A DNA stretch of 7,071 bases from Acidobacteriota bacterium (GCA_021817755.1 JAKAGC010000199.1:1-7071), one strand, 5' to 3'. Shown: positions 1 through 6,641, counted from the first letter of the stretch. Numbers and translations: made by a program. Notes: a model not told the origin generated them from the sequence alone.

Positions 1-1
1 A

Positions 2-1006
2 GAATCGATTTTCTCAGGCCTGAATAATCCCGGTGTTTATTCATTGACAGCAAAAGAATTTAATGATAAATTCGGATTCACTGAAGAAGAAATTGAAATT
101 TTACTTTCCGAAACCGGCTTCTTTGACCGGTATAATGAAATAAAAGAATGGTATAATGGTTACCGGTTCGGAAATAGAATCATTTATAATCCCTGGTCTA
201 TTGTTAATTATATCAATAGTAGCGATAAAATTTTTCGTCCTTATTGGGTGAATACTTCCGATAATCTGATAATAGATACATTACTTTCAAATGGTGGAAA
301 AGTATTGAATGAAGAACTTGAGCAACTTATCCGGGGAGATAGTATCGATAAAATCATCGATGAAAATATTGTTCTTAAAGACCTTTCGAAGCGTGAAGAT
401 TTGCTTTGGAGTTTCCTTCTCATGGGAGGATACTTAAAACCCATCCGGGAAGTAAAAAAAACAGATTCGGAAAATATTACCTATTCTTTATCTATTCCAA
501 ATAAAGAGGTCAGATCAGTTTATAAGCAAATCGTCAGAAATTATTTTTCCCGAAAAATTGAAAATGAAAAATTAGAAACGATGCTTAATGCATTAATCGA
601 TGGAGATATTGCTCTTTTTGAAAAGATGTTGCAAAAAGTAGTAATTGGAATCTTTAGCTATCATGATTTCAGTGGTGAACCTGAAAAAGTCTATCATGCT
701 TTTGTCACGGGGTTACTAGTTTGGATTTCCGACACACATGAAATAAAATCAAATAGAGAATCCGGCTATGGTAGATATGATATTGTGGTTATTCCCAGGA
801 ATTCAGAGCAAGTGGGGTATGTGATTGAATTTAAAGCTGTTGATACCGGTGAGGGTGAGGTTGTACAGGATGCCATAGAGGCTGCCCTAAGGCAAATTGA
901 AGAAAAAAAATATGAAACCGAATTGATAGAACGGGGGATTAAAAGTATTAAAAAATTAGCTATTGTTTTCAATGGTAAAGATGTGGTTGTTCAAGAAGGT
1001 ATTTAA
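2..1006 (+). CDS. AAA-ATPase-like / PD-(D/E)XK nuclease family protein (DUF1703 type), 5'-truncated by the window edge
   Basis: The reading frame is open from base 2, giving 334 codons. The first residues (ESIFSGLNN) already match the family, so the TTG at 44 is internal and not the start. The family normally has an N-terminal P-loop ATPase domain (AAA-ATPase_like) and a C-terminal PD-(D/E)XK nuclease-like domain (PDDEXK_9/DUF1703). The Walker A part, roughly 200 residues, lies outside the window. Visible landmarks are KEWYNGYRFG followed by IYNPWSI (about residues 48-67 of the visible part), typical of the ATPase half. The C-terminal GYGRYDIVVIP...YVIEFKAV has the Asp and the E-x-K of the nuclease core (about residues 260, 276 and 278). 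It is followed by the usual helix ALRQIEEKKY. These proteins are abundant, often multicopy and of unclear function; a mobile or defence role is only suspected. The catalytic residues look intact. It converges on the operon to its right and probably has nothing to do with it. Confidence 0.9.
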   Translation, partial: ESIFSGLNNPGVYSLTAKEFNDKFGFTEEEIEILLSETGFFDRYNEIKEWYNGYRFGNRIIYNPWSIVNYINSSDKIFRPYWVNTSDNLIIDTLLSNGGKVLNEELEQLIRGDSIDKIIDENIVLKDLSKREDLLWSFLLMGGYLKPIREVKKTDSENITYSLSIPNKEVRSVYKQIVRNYFSRKIENEKLETMLNALIDGDIALFEKMLQKVVIGIFSYHDFSGEPEKVYHAFVTGLLVWISDTHEIKSNRESGYGRYDIVVIPRNSEQVGYVIEFKAVDTGEGEVVQDAIEAALRQIEEKKYETELIERGIKSIKKLAIVFNGKDVVVQEGI

Positions 1007-1060
1007 GGGATTGCCAATCTATATGAATAATTATATTGAGTAAGGCTATGGGTAAGAGGA

Positions 1061-1354
1061 TTACCACCTTCCAATAATACATAAACCCATAAATACTAAT
1101 GGTACAGAAAGCAATGCCAGGGCAATACTCCATCCCATTGCGGCAGATCGTGAATTTTTACGAATATTGAAAATGATTATAATATTGATTATATAAAATC
1201 CGATAAACAGGAGAAATTGAAAATTTTTTGATATAAATTGAGTTATCATAAGAAAACCCAATACGATATTTATCATTATCGAAATAAAGAACCCTGTAAA
1301 AAAGGCACCCCAATTCATACCGAATTTCTTTTCTTCATCTAATTCATCATTCAT
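1061..1354 (-). CDS. small three-helix membrane protein, last gene of the lipid operon
   Basis: This 97-residue protein is not recognised. A charged N-terminus (MNDELDEEKK) precedes NWGAFFTGFF and three hydrophobic segments at about residues 15-36, 46-64 and 75-94. A short basic loop (RKNSRS, about 65-70) lies between helices 2 and 3. A GTG at 1366 would add four residues, but the ATG at 1354 is better. It has GGAGG five bases upstream and overlaps the TGA stop of the Lgt-like gene as ATGA, the classic arrangement for translational coupling. Being the last gene of the cassette suggests an accessory membrane role with the enzymes upstream, but nothing in the sequence defines a function. The downstream gap to the convergent + strand gene is 54 bases, and I see no GC-rich terminator hairpin in it. 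Confidence 0.75.
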   Translation of the reverse strand: MNDELDEEKKFGMNWGAFFTGFFISIMINIVLGFLMITQFISKNFQFLLFIGFYIINIIIIFNIRKNSRSAAMGWSIALALLSVPLVFMGLCIIGRW

Positions 1355-2118
1355 GATGACCTCCACTTAAGGAAAAGTATCCTTCTATTTATATATATTA
1401 ATGCTGCTAATGAAAGCAATTGATAAAGAGTCAATCCAAAAAGTACCGGTGGATGTACCCGTATAAATTCAACCGAGAAGCGAAATATAAAGTAACTATT
1501 CAAAAAAATATCAAAAAGTTTTCCAGGTGGAATAAAAGAACTGTTCTTTTTTTTATATTCCAGGTAAATAAACATTCCCAAAGCAAAAGCAGCTTCATAA
1601 AGTTGAGTTGGATGTCTTGGGATATTATCACCGAAATTAACTCCCCATGGTAGTGATGTAGATACTCCATAACAACATCCTCCCATGAAACATCCCACTC
1701 TTCCTATCGCAAGCCCGGCAGCAACTGCCGGGGCGAAAAAGTTTCCCCTTCTGCCTTTTATTCCTAAGAGTTTTTTTACCAGTAAAACGGAAAGCATTCC
1801 TCCAATTAGACCCCCAACTATAGTTCTACCCGTAAAAAGTAAATCAGTTGCGTGATATGTATCCGATATAGAGGAGTAATTTCCAATCCACTCCGGAATT
1901 TTAGCTCCTAAAATTCCACCTATTAATGCAGCTATCGGGATATAAAATGCATTTTCGTCTTTTTCTGTTTCTTTTCTTGAACCCACATAATAAATAATAC
2001 CTCCTACTATTAATGCCATGAGCACCATAAATGAGTAAGAGGATATTTCAATATTCCCTATTTTAAATAATGTGGGGAGTACTCCCCAGTGTTGAACAGT
2101 AGCAGGATCGACATTCAT
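1351..2118 (-). CDS. divergent prolipoprotein diacylglyceryl transferase (Lgt) family membrane protein
   Basis: This 255-residue polytopic membrane protein belongs to the Lgt family. Canonical Lgt moves the diacylglyceryl group from phosphatidylglycerol to the lipobox cysteine of prolipoproteins. Landmarks are GRTIVGGLIGG (about 98-107), GRVGCFMGGCCYG (139-151), PRHPTQLYE (167-175) and RFSVEFIR (213-220). It departs from E. coli-type Lgt at two places. The HGG of the active-site loop is VGG. The GRxGNF signature reads GRVGCF, so the conserved Asn is replaced by Cys143, and two more cysteines follow at 148-149. The arginines at 140 and 220 that align with the essential ones are kept. It is therefore likely a paralogous lipid transferase with another acceptor, though housekeeping Lgt activity cannot be excluded. 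I chose the ATG at 2118 over the TTG at 2145. It overlaps the DUF4395 stop as ATGA and has AGG about eight bases upstream. Confidence 0.85.
   Translation of the reverse strand: MNVDPATVQHWGVLPTLFKIGNIEISSYSFMVLMALIVGGIIYYVGSRKETEKDENAFYIPIAALIGGILGAKIPEWIGNYSSISDTYHATDLLFTGRTIVGGLIGGMLSVLLVKKLLGIKGRRGNFFAPAVAAGLAIGRVGCFMGGCCYGVSTSLPWGVNFGDNIPRHPTQLYEAAFALGMFIYLEYKKKNSSFIPPGKLFDIFLNSYFIFRFSVEFIRVHPPVLFGLTLYQLLSLAALIYINRRILFLKWRSS
1360..1364 (-). promoter_or_regulatory. Shine-Dalgarno GGAGG that fixes the start of the small membrane protein
   Basis: The - strand reads GGAGG-TCATC-ATGA. This puts a strong ribosome binding site five bases before the ATG at 1354, inside the last codons of the Lgt-like gene. 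It argues against the GTG at 1366, which would lie upstream of the site. Confidence 0.7.
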
Positions 2119-2573
2119 TTTTTTAACCTGGTCAATTTGCAGCAATTATTGCTGTTTATACATCGGTATATTTTTTCACCCGGACAAAATCCAACTGCAC
2201 TGATACTTTTTAAAATTGCGAAAACCAGTATTAAATTCCATGCAAAAGATACCCTCGTATAAAGGAGTACTAAGCAGATTCCGCTGAATACAGCACCTAA
2301 AATATGTGCAAACCGGATGGAATCCGTTTGCAATACTGTTTCTTTTCCTTTTAAGAATTTTAAATATTTTGAAACCATATCATAAAAACGAATGAGAGGA
2401 GCATTTTTTACAGTCAAAATTGCCGAAGCTATAAATAAAAAAAACACCACTGCCATTATTTCATTTAATCTCAGGAAAAAACATAACCACACCAATATTG
2501 ACATTGTATACCGGCAAAACCGGAATGAATTAATTGAAATAAAAACATCTTTGCTTTTTAACGGTTTATTCAT
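2115..2573 (-). CDS. DUF4395-like membrane protein
   Basis: This 152-residue protein has hydrophobic segments at about 23-34, 38-55, 90-105 and 110-127. It resembles the DUF4395 family, which has the same size, pairs of helices, an RFAxxxG motif (RFAHILG, 87-93) and a C-terminal GFC motif (GFCPGEKIY, 128-136). The family usually shows GFCxGC; here the second Cys is Glu, but further cysteines follow at 138, 144 and 145. Function is unknown for the family. I chose the ATG at 2573; it overlaps the end of the methyltransferase-like gene by eight bases. The nearest Shine-Dalgarno (AAGGAG) is 14 bases from this ATG, longer than ideal. An in-frame ATT three codons upstream would have ideal spacing, so the exact start is less sure than the gene itself. 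The gene ends in an ATGA overlap with the Lgt-like gene. Confidence 0.75.
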   Translation of the reverse strand: MNKPLKSKDVFISINSFRFCRYTMSILVWLCFFLRLNEIMAVVFFLFIASAILTVKNAPLIRFYDMVSKYLKFLKGKETVLQTDSIRFAHILGAVFSGICLVLLYTRVSFAWNLILVFAILKSISAVGFCPGEKIYRCINSNNCCKLTRLKK

Positions 2574-3204
2574 TTTCCAAATTTTTTCTCCTTTTAATAA
2601 AACGCGGAAAAAACATTCCTGTTTTTGATTGGTATTCCACATATTCCTGAAATTGAGTAATGAGCATCTGTTCTTCCTGTTTTGCCCGGAAATACATTAT
2701 AGGAATAAATATAAGTGTTGTAACCAAACATGCCATCCAATTTGAATAAATAATGCTCCCGGCGTAGAACATCCATATCAAGGAAGCATAGAGAGGATGT
2801 CTTACGATTTGATATACTCCATTGTTTACAAAGGTATGGGTCTGATAAATCCGGATATGATTTGACCAGTTTTTTCTAAGTAGAATGCGTCCCATTATAT
2901 TGACTGTACAGCTTATAATCAAGAAGATCATACCTGGAATTGCAAGAAATATATGAACCTTACGTGGAAGAGTAATGAATCCTACCTTGTGTCTGAGAAT
3001 GAGATAATAAAATACAAAGAAAAGGGTCATTGACTCTGTGGCTACCGGATTTTTCTTTTCATTATATCCTGAATTCGCGAATTTTGATTCCAAAAAATTA
3101 ATTAAAATTGCCAGGAAAATAGCAATCACACAAAGACTGGAAACCACAGCTATTGTGATTTCAAATGGATCTGTGTTCTGAAGTATATTTCTCCAATATT
3201 CCAT
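2566..3204 (-). CDS. isoprenylcysteine carboxyl / phospholipid methyltransferase-like membrane protein (ICMT/PEMT family)
   Basis: This is a 212-residue integral membrane protein. Hydrophobic segments lie at about 16-38, 59-70, 83-103 and a hairpin near 139-171. The C-terminal half carries the SAM-binding signature of the ICMT/PEMT family: GVYQIVRHPLYAS (129-141), then FRAKQEEQML (172-181) with the paired glutamates, and an FxEYxEYQSKTGMFFP-like tail (185-200). Family members methylate small membrane substrates such as prenylcysteine carboxylates or phosphatidylethanolamine amines. Bacterial homologues are mostly uncharacterised. Given the neighbouring Tes-like and Lgt-like enzymes, a lipid substrate is the natural inference, but the substrate cannot be read from sequence. 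I chose the ATG at 3204, with GGGAG 11 bases upstream. A GTG at 3222 would add six residues but has no ribosome binding site. The gap to the radical SAM gene is 44 bases, with no terminator in it. Confidence 0.85.
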   Translation of the reverse strand: MEYWRNILQNTDPFEITIAVVSSLCVIAIFLAILINFLESKFANSGYNEKKNPVATESMTLFFVFYYLILRHKVGFITLPRKVHIFLAIPGMIFLIISCTVNIMGRILLRKNWSNHIRIYQTHTFVNNGVYQIVRHPLYASLIWMFYAGSIIYSNWMACLVTTLIFIPIMYFRAKQEEQMLITQFQEYVEYQSKTGMFFPRFIKRRKNLENE

Positions 3205-3248
3205 ATTGTTTTCAACTCCCACGCTTAATCATTTTTAAAGTAAACTCT

Positions 3249-4640
3249 TTAATTTTCATGGTATTTATTTCTGTGAATCATATTATATGCAGAAAAAGGA
3301 ATTCGTTTAAAATCATCGGTTATAACATGAACGCACTCTTTCTTCATAGCGTGCATTTCAAAATTGTATAGGTCTTGAAACATGGTAACACTTATCCTGA
3401 AAGTGTTTTCGTCTATAAATGTTTTTTGTTCTTTTATAGATTTGATGATATAGTTTGCCGGTAAAAAACGTTGTATGTTTTTTAAAAAGGAACCACATTT
3501 GCATATTTTATCTGATTGGCAGTCATTTAGATTTTTGGTTAATTCCTCCGCATCCATATAGAAGGTATTATCGATAACAGGAAGATATGAGGATAATTTG
3601 ATGTTACGCGAAATAGGTACAAACACTCCATTTTCTTTAAACATATAAGCTACAGCAATTGAATCAACATTGCAAGGTAAAGGAACAAAATCATTAAATT
3701 TGATTATACCATCTGATTGGTCCTCAATTTTTTGAAGGATTCCTGTAATTGTTATTCGATTGGATGGTGGTAATTTAGTATTCTTATCCCGTCTACCGAA
3801 GTAGGCAACCGGTTGGAAATTGATTCCCCGGATGCAGGGAGTTTTTAGCCCGAAATCGATGATACTCCCGATTTCATGTTCATTAATACCTTTTTCGATA
3901 GTTGATACCAGGGTAACAGGTACTCCATGTTTTACAAGATTTTCAACAGCCTTTTGTTTAATCGATGTAAGGTCTTGGTTTCGAAAGTGCAAATATGTTT
4001 CTTTCTCAAAGCCATCAAATTGAAGATAAACTTCAAATCCTGTTTCAAATCGGCTTAACTCTTTAACAAATGCCCTATCTGATGCGATACGAAGTCCGTT
4101 GGTATTAAGCATTACATATTTAAATCCTTTATTGCGAGCAGTTTCGATAATTTCGATAATATCCGGATGAGTAGAAGGCTCTCCACCACTGATCTGGATT
4201 ATTTCAGCATTTCCAGCTTCTGCATCCTGAAAAAAATCCATCATTTTTTTGATTTGCTCCATTTTCATAAAGGAAACATCGTTTTTGCTCCCTGCATAAC
4301 ATATTGGACAGTTAAGATCACAGTTTTTTGTGATTTCCAATAATCCGATACATGTATGCTGGTCATGATCCGGGCATAATCCACAATCCAATGGGCATCC
4401 TTTATTTATGGAAGTCTGGATTTTACTTTCAGTCCCCGGTTTATTATATTCCTTTCGTTTTAAGTACCATTCTGCATTTTCTTCCAGCAGGCATTCGAAT
4501 TCACCATGTAAATTGCATTGTTTTATTAAATAAATTGAATTGTTTTTTATGATGATTTTTCCCGGAATAGATGCCATGCATTCCGGGCATATACTAATCG
4601 TCATCCCATGGAATAGATAGGGTTGTTCGCTTTTTCTCAT
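3249..4640 (-). CDS. Tes/MSS-type radical SAM enzyme (tetraether or membrane-spanning lipid synthase family)
   Basis: This 463-residue protein is full length for the Tes (tetraether lipid synthase) family, which couples unactivated methyl carbons of two lipid tails by radical SAM chemistry. Bacterial relatives (MSS) make diabolic-acid-type membrane-spanning lipids. The N-terminus has a rubredoxin-like cysteine set (CPEC 18-21, Cys42, Cys50). The diagnostic GCPLDCGLCPDHDQHTC follows (81-97), then the radical SAM cluster motif CDLNCPIC (Cys107, 111, 114) and SGGEP (151-155). A C-terminal cysteine region (374, 380, 382) and LYNFEMHAMKKECVHV (424-439) complete the family pattern. The C-terminal PFSAYN has Ser where I recall PFCxYN in relatives. 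No signal peptide is visible, so it is probably a cytoplasmic enzyme acting at the membrane face. It is the first gene of the operon. The ATG at 4640 has only a weak purine-rich site (GAGAG) about ten bases upstream and a strong promoter before it. Family assignment is firm; the lipid substrate is inference. Confidence 0.88.
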   Translation of the reverse strand: MRKSEQPYLFHGMTISICPECMASIPGKIIIKNNSIYLIKQCNLHGEFECLLEENAEWYLKRKEYNKPGTESKIQTSINKGCPLDCGLCPDHDQHTCIGLLEITKNCDLNCPICYAGSKNDVSFMKMEQIKKMMDFFQDAEAGNAEIIQISGGEPSTHPDIIEIIETARNKGFKYVMLNTNGLRIASDRAFVKELSRFETGFEVYLQFDGFEKETYLHFRNQDLTSIKQKAVENLVKHGVPVTLVSTIEKGINEHEIGSIIDFGLKTPCIRGINFQPVAYFGRRDKNTKLPPSNRITITGILQKIEDQSDGIIKFNDFVPLPCNVDSIAVAYMFKENGVFVPISRNIKLSSYLPVIDNTFYMDAEELTKNLNDCQSDKICKCGSFLKNIQRFLPANYIIKSIKEQKTFIDENTFRISVTMFQDLYNFEMHAMKKECVHVITDDFKRIPFSAYNMIHRNKYHEN

Positions 4641-4664
4641 TAATTTTTCTCTCTACTCTCTCTA

Positions 4665-4693
4665 ATTCTAACATGTGAGTAGAAACCTGTCAA
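4665..4693 (-). promoter_or_regulatory. sigma-70-type promoter of the radical SAM operon
   Basis: The - strand has a perfect TTGACA (4693-4688), exactly 17 bases, then TAGAAT (4670-4665, five of six consensus). Transcription would start near 4658, giving a leader of about 18 bases before the ATG at 4640. The match and spacing are what a strong, constitutive housekeeping promoter should look like. I see no operator or riboswitch between it and the gene. Confidence 0.8.
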
Positions 4694-4735
4694 TAAACAA
4701 TTATCCAACATTTCATCGGTTTAAAATAGCATACT

Positions 4736-4908
4736 ATGAAAAACTTTTTCACGGAATTTAGGGATAGTCTAATGATGTGCGAAATATATCAAATTTTCAT
4801 TTGGTTGGTTAAGGGGAGCATTGCCGGTTAATTGAGGTTTTAGCCAACTTTTTAAACAAGAAATTATTATTTGGGATGATTTATTTTTACCGGGAATTTT
4901 TTCAATAG
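4736..4908 (+). pseudogene. possible short gene remnant with one frameshift, unrecognised
   Basis: This is a tentative call in the 300-base gap at 4641-4940. From the ATG at 4736 a + strand frame reads MKNFFTEFRDSLMM... up to ...IWLVKG, then stops soon after a GGGG run at 4813-4816. Adding one G there moves into a second open frame, GEHCRLIEVLANFL..., which runs to a TAG at 4906-4908. The joined product would be about 57 residues of protein-like composition. It has no clear ribosome binding site and I recognise no family, so this may be chance in AT-rich DNA. The gap otherwise holds only the radical SAM operon promoter. I see no tRNA, CRISPR or convincing terminator for the acyltransferase gene. 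Confidence 0.2.
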
Positions 4909-4940
4909 GAGTTATTTATAGAATTATTTTTAAACTACTA

Positions 4941-6227
4941 TTATTTTATCAGTCGGTTTACAGTACTTTCAGCAATATGTACTGCTCTTTCTTTCAAAAC
5001 CGAAGGCTCAAGGTAAAGAAAATTTAAAGAAAGGTTATCGCGAAAACTCGAAATAGAAAGTGCAATTCGTGCAACAGGATTGATCGAAGCCGCAAAGAAT
5101 AATTCTTCAAGTTTCAAGTTCCCAAATTGTTCATCACTGTTCAACCTTCCCATATTGGTTACTACTACCGGCGGCATCGAGTGGGATATTAAATTAATCA
5201 TTTCAAGGGTAGACAGATTCAATGTCATTATACTACTTGCATTTCTCAGAGATTCTATATCTTTTCCGAAATCTAATTCCCGTTGAAATGATTCATTAAC
5301 ATTTCTTGCCGATTCCCAGACCGATGAATTTTCATCTACCATTTGATAATGAACAGCATTTGATATAAAGTTCCCCATATTTCTATCTACCGAAGTATGA
5401 AAGTGATGACGAATATTAACAGGAGACATACACCCAATCATCAAATATCCTTTCTTTTTTATATCCGAAGAAGACTTTATATCCTCCACAATCGCCTGGA
5501 GAAGTGCTCCGCATATAAGACCATGAAATGAAGTCTTTTCTTTCCGGCAATGGGAGAGTAATTTTTTTTCTACGCTTTTTTCAAGTGTATAAGGAATAAT
5601 TCGTGTTATTCTTTTTTCATGCGGAATATCTATATCTTCCCGTAACACAGCCGGTTTATGTATCGACATTTGTAATTTTTCAGGGAAATAAAGAAATGAT
5701 GGTTTGAATTCCAGATCTTCTTTTAATAAATCCGTAACATATGGGAGTTCAGGAAGTTTTGTAAGTTTTGAAATTACTTTTCCACTATTTAATATTGAAA
5801 TAGTATGTAGTAAGTCATTAATAAAAATAACAGCAGAAGTCCCATCTGCAATAATATGGGAAAATATGAAAATAAGATCACAATTTTTATTTGATTCCAG
5901 AATATGAACGCGAACAAGAGGACCGCTTGTCCAGGGGAAAGGTTTTGCCATCTCCTCTTCTGCAACCTGTATCCAATGCTCATTACTATTCCGTGTCTCA
6001 ATTTTCAATGGGATTAACGGCACTCCATCCGAAACATAAGAAGGTTGTGAATCCTCTTGAAAATGGCAATTTAGTGGTGGATATTTATGTTGGAGAAGGT
6101 CCAGGGCCTGTCTTAAAAAGTCAGTATTTAATGAGCCTGAAATACGGGCAATCATTGCAAAATTCTGGCTTGTTACTTTATTGATCTGCCATTGCAGATA
6201 TTCATTCGTATGTAATAATCGGTCCAT
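4941..6227 (-). CDS. PapA/condensation-domain-type acyltransferase
   Basis: This 428-residue protein resembles the acyltransferase branch of the condensation-domain superfamily: PapA5-like, alcohol acetyltransferase and wax ester synthase relatives. These move an acyl group from CoA or a carrier protein to a hydroxyl or amine. The N-terminal half has LxxALDLLQHKYPPL (about 39-52) and the catalytic FSHIIADGTS (122-131), with His124 and Asp128-Gly129 of HxxxDG. The first His of the classical HHxxxDG is Ser here. The C-terminal half has a second CAT-like lobe with NMGNFISN (283-290) and VVVTNMGRL (354-362), probably at the substrate tunnel. No signal peptide is visible. A TTG at 6275 would extend the frame by 16 residues, but that TTG is the first base triplet of the -35 element, so the ATG at 6227 is the start. 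It sits 300 bases upstream of the radical SAM operon on the same strand with its own promoter. Supplying an esterified lipid is plausible but unproven. Confidence 0.82.
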   Translation of the reverse strand: MDRLLHTNEYLQWQINKVTSQNFAMIARISGSLNTDFLRQALDLLQHKYPPLNCHFQEDSQPSYVSDGVPLIPLKIETRNSNEHWIQVAEEEMAKPFPWTSGPLVRVHILESNKNCDLIFIFSHIIADGTSAVIFINDLLHTISILNSGKVISKLTKLPELPYVTDLLKEDLEFKPSFLYFPEKLQMSIHKPAVLREDIDIPHEKRITRIIPYTLEKSVEKKLLSHCRKEKTSFHGLICGALLQAIVEDIKSSSDIKKKGYLMIGCMSPVNIRHHFHTSVDRNMGNFISNAVHYQMVDENSSVWESARNVNESFQRELDFGKDIESLRNASSIMTLNLSTLEMINLISHSMPPVVVTNMGRLNSDEQFGNLKLEELFFAASINPVARIALSISSFRDNLSLNFLYLEPSVLKERAVHIAESTVNRLIK

Positions 6228-6246
6228 TGCGCTTTCTCTAATGATA

Positions 6247-6275
6247 ATTTTATATAAAAGAAAATCCGATGTCAA
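6247..6275 (-). promoter_or_regulatory. sigma-70-type promoter of the acyltransferase gene
   Basis: The - strand has TTGACA (6275-6270), 17 bases, then TAAAAT (6252-6247, five of six consensus), with AT-rich DNA upstream. The predicted start near 6240 leaves only about 13 bases before the ATG at 6227, with a weak purine-rich GAGAAAG as the ribosome site. The promoter occupies what a naive reading would call the first codons of the gene, which settles the start. Confidence 0.75.
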
Positions 6276-6632
6276 GTGAATTTAAAAACCATAGGTAATT
6301 CTACTTATTTTATCATAAACATATCCACTTCATTAAGAAATATGAAATCCTCAAGATATGTGTATATTAACCTGTTTTAATTGTATTATTCCTACCTTGC
6401 AGTTTTTATCCTATTCCAAAGGAAAAAAAAGTAATTCATAAAATTTTAAAAAAAAGTTGAAAATTTTTTCTTTTTATATTATTCTATAACGGTTACCTTA
6501 TTGAGTAACGGGGCCATTTAGAGGTTTAGATAATTATCTATATATAAAATCAGACACTATAATTCTACAAGATTTCTAGAATCTTTCTTTACTAGTATTC
6601 TTCTATTTTAAAGGGAAAAATCTATCTGTAAT

Positions 6633-6641
6633 TGTTATAAT
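6633..6641 (+). promoter_or_regulatory. candidate extended -10 promoter for the hydrolase gene
   Basis: TG-T-TATAAT is a full extended -10 element. No good -35 hexamer lies 17 bases upstream, which is tolerable for extended -10 promoters. Transcription would begin near 6648 and leave a leader of about 137 bases. An imperfect inverted repeat (ATAATTG at 6637, TAATTAT at 6650) overlaps the start region. In DNA this AT-rich the match could be chance. Confidence 0.4.

Noticed and set aside
1007..1060. Possible bidirectional terminator between the convergent nuclease and small membrane protein genes
   Set aside because: Only short weak repeats (GATTG-C-CAATC) are present; no stable stem followed by a T tract.
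1420..1653. 77-codon + strand open frame inside the Lgt-like gene
   Set aside because: It is antisense to conserved Lgt motifs and biased in composition as expected of a shadow.
2594..2776. 60-codon - strand frame overlapping the methyltransferase-like gene
   Set aside because: It lies in another frame of the same strand across the conserved C-terminal motif region and looks like a +1/-1 shadow, not a frameshift product; the methyltransferase frame is intact.
4904..4942. Imperfect inverted repeat AATAGGAGTT / AACTACTATT with a 19-base loop at the end of the acyltransferase gene
   Set aside because: AT-rich stem with a mismatch, long loop and no T tract in the right direction; not convincing as a terminator.
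5891..6184. 97-codon + strand open frame inside the acyltransferase gene
   Set aside because: It is antisense to a well-supported coding region, has no family features and no ribosome site; it is a shadow frame.
6420..6480. Long A and T tracts that could form a stem
   Set aside because: The pairing is pure A/T, without a defined GC stem; more likely just AT-rich intergenic DNA.
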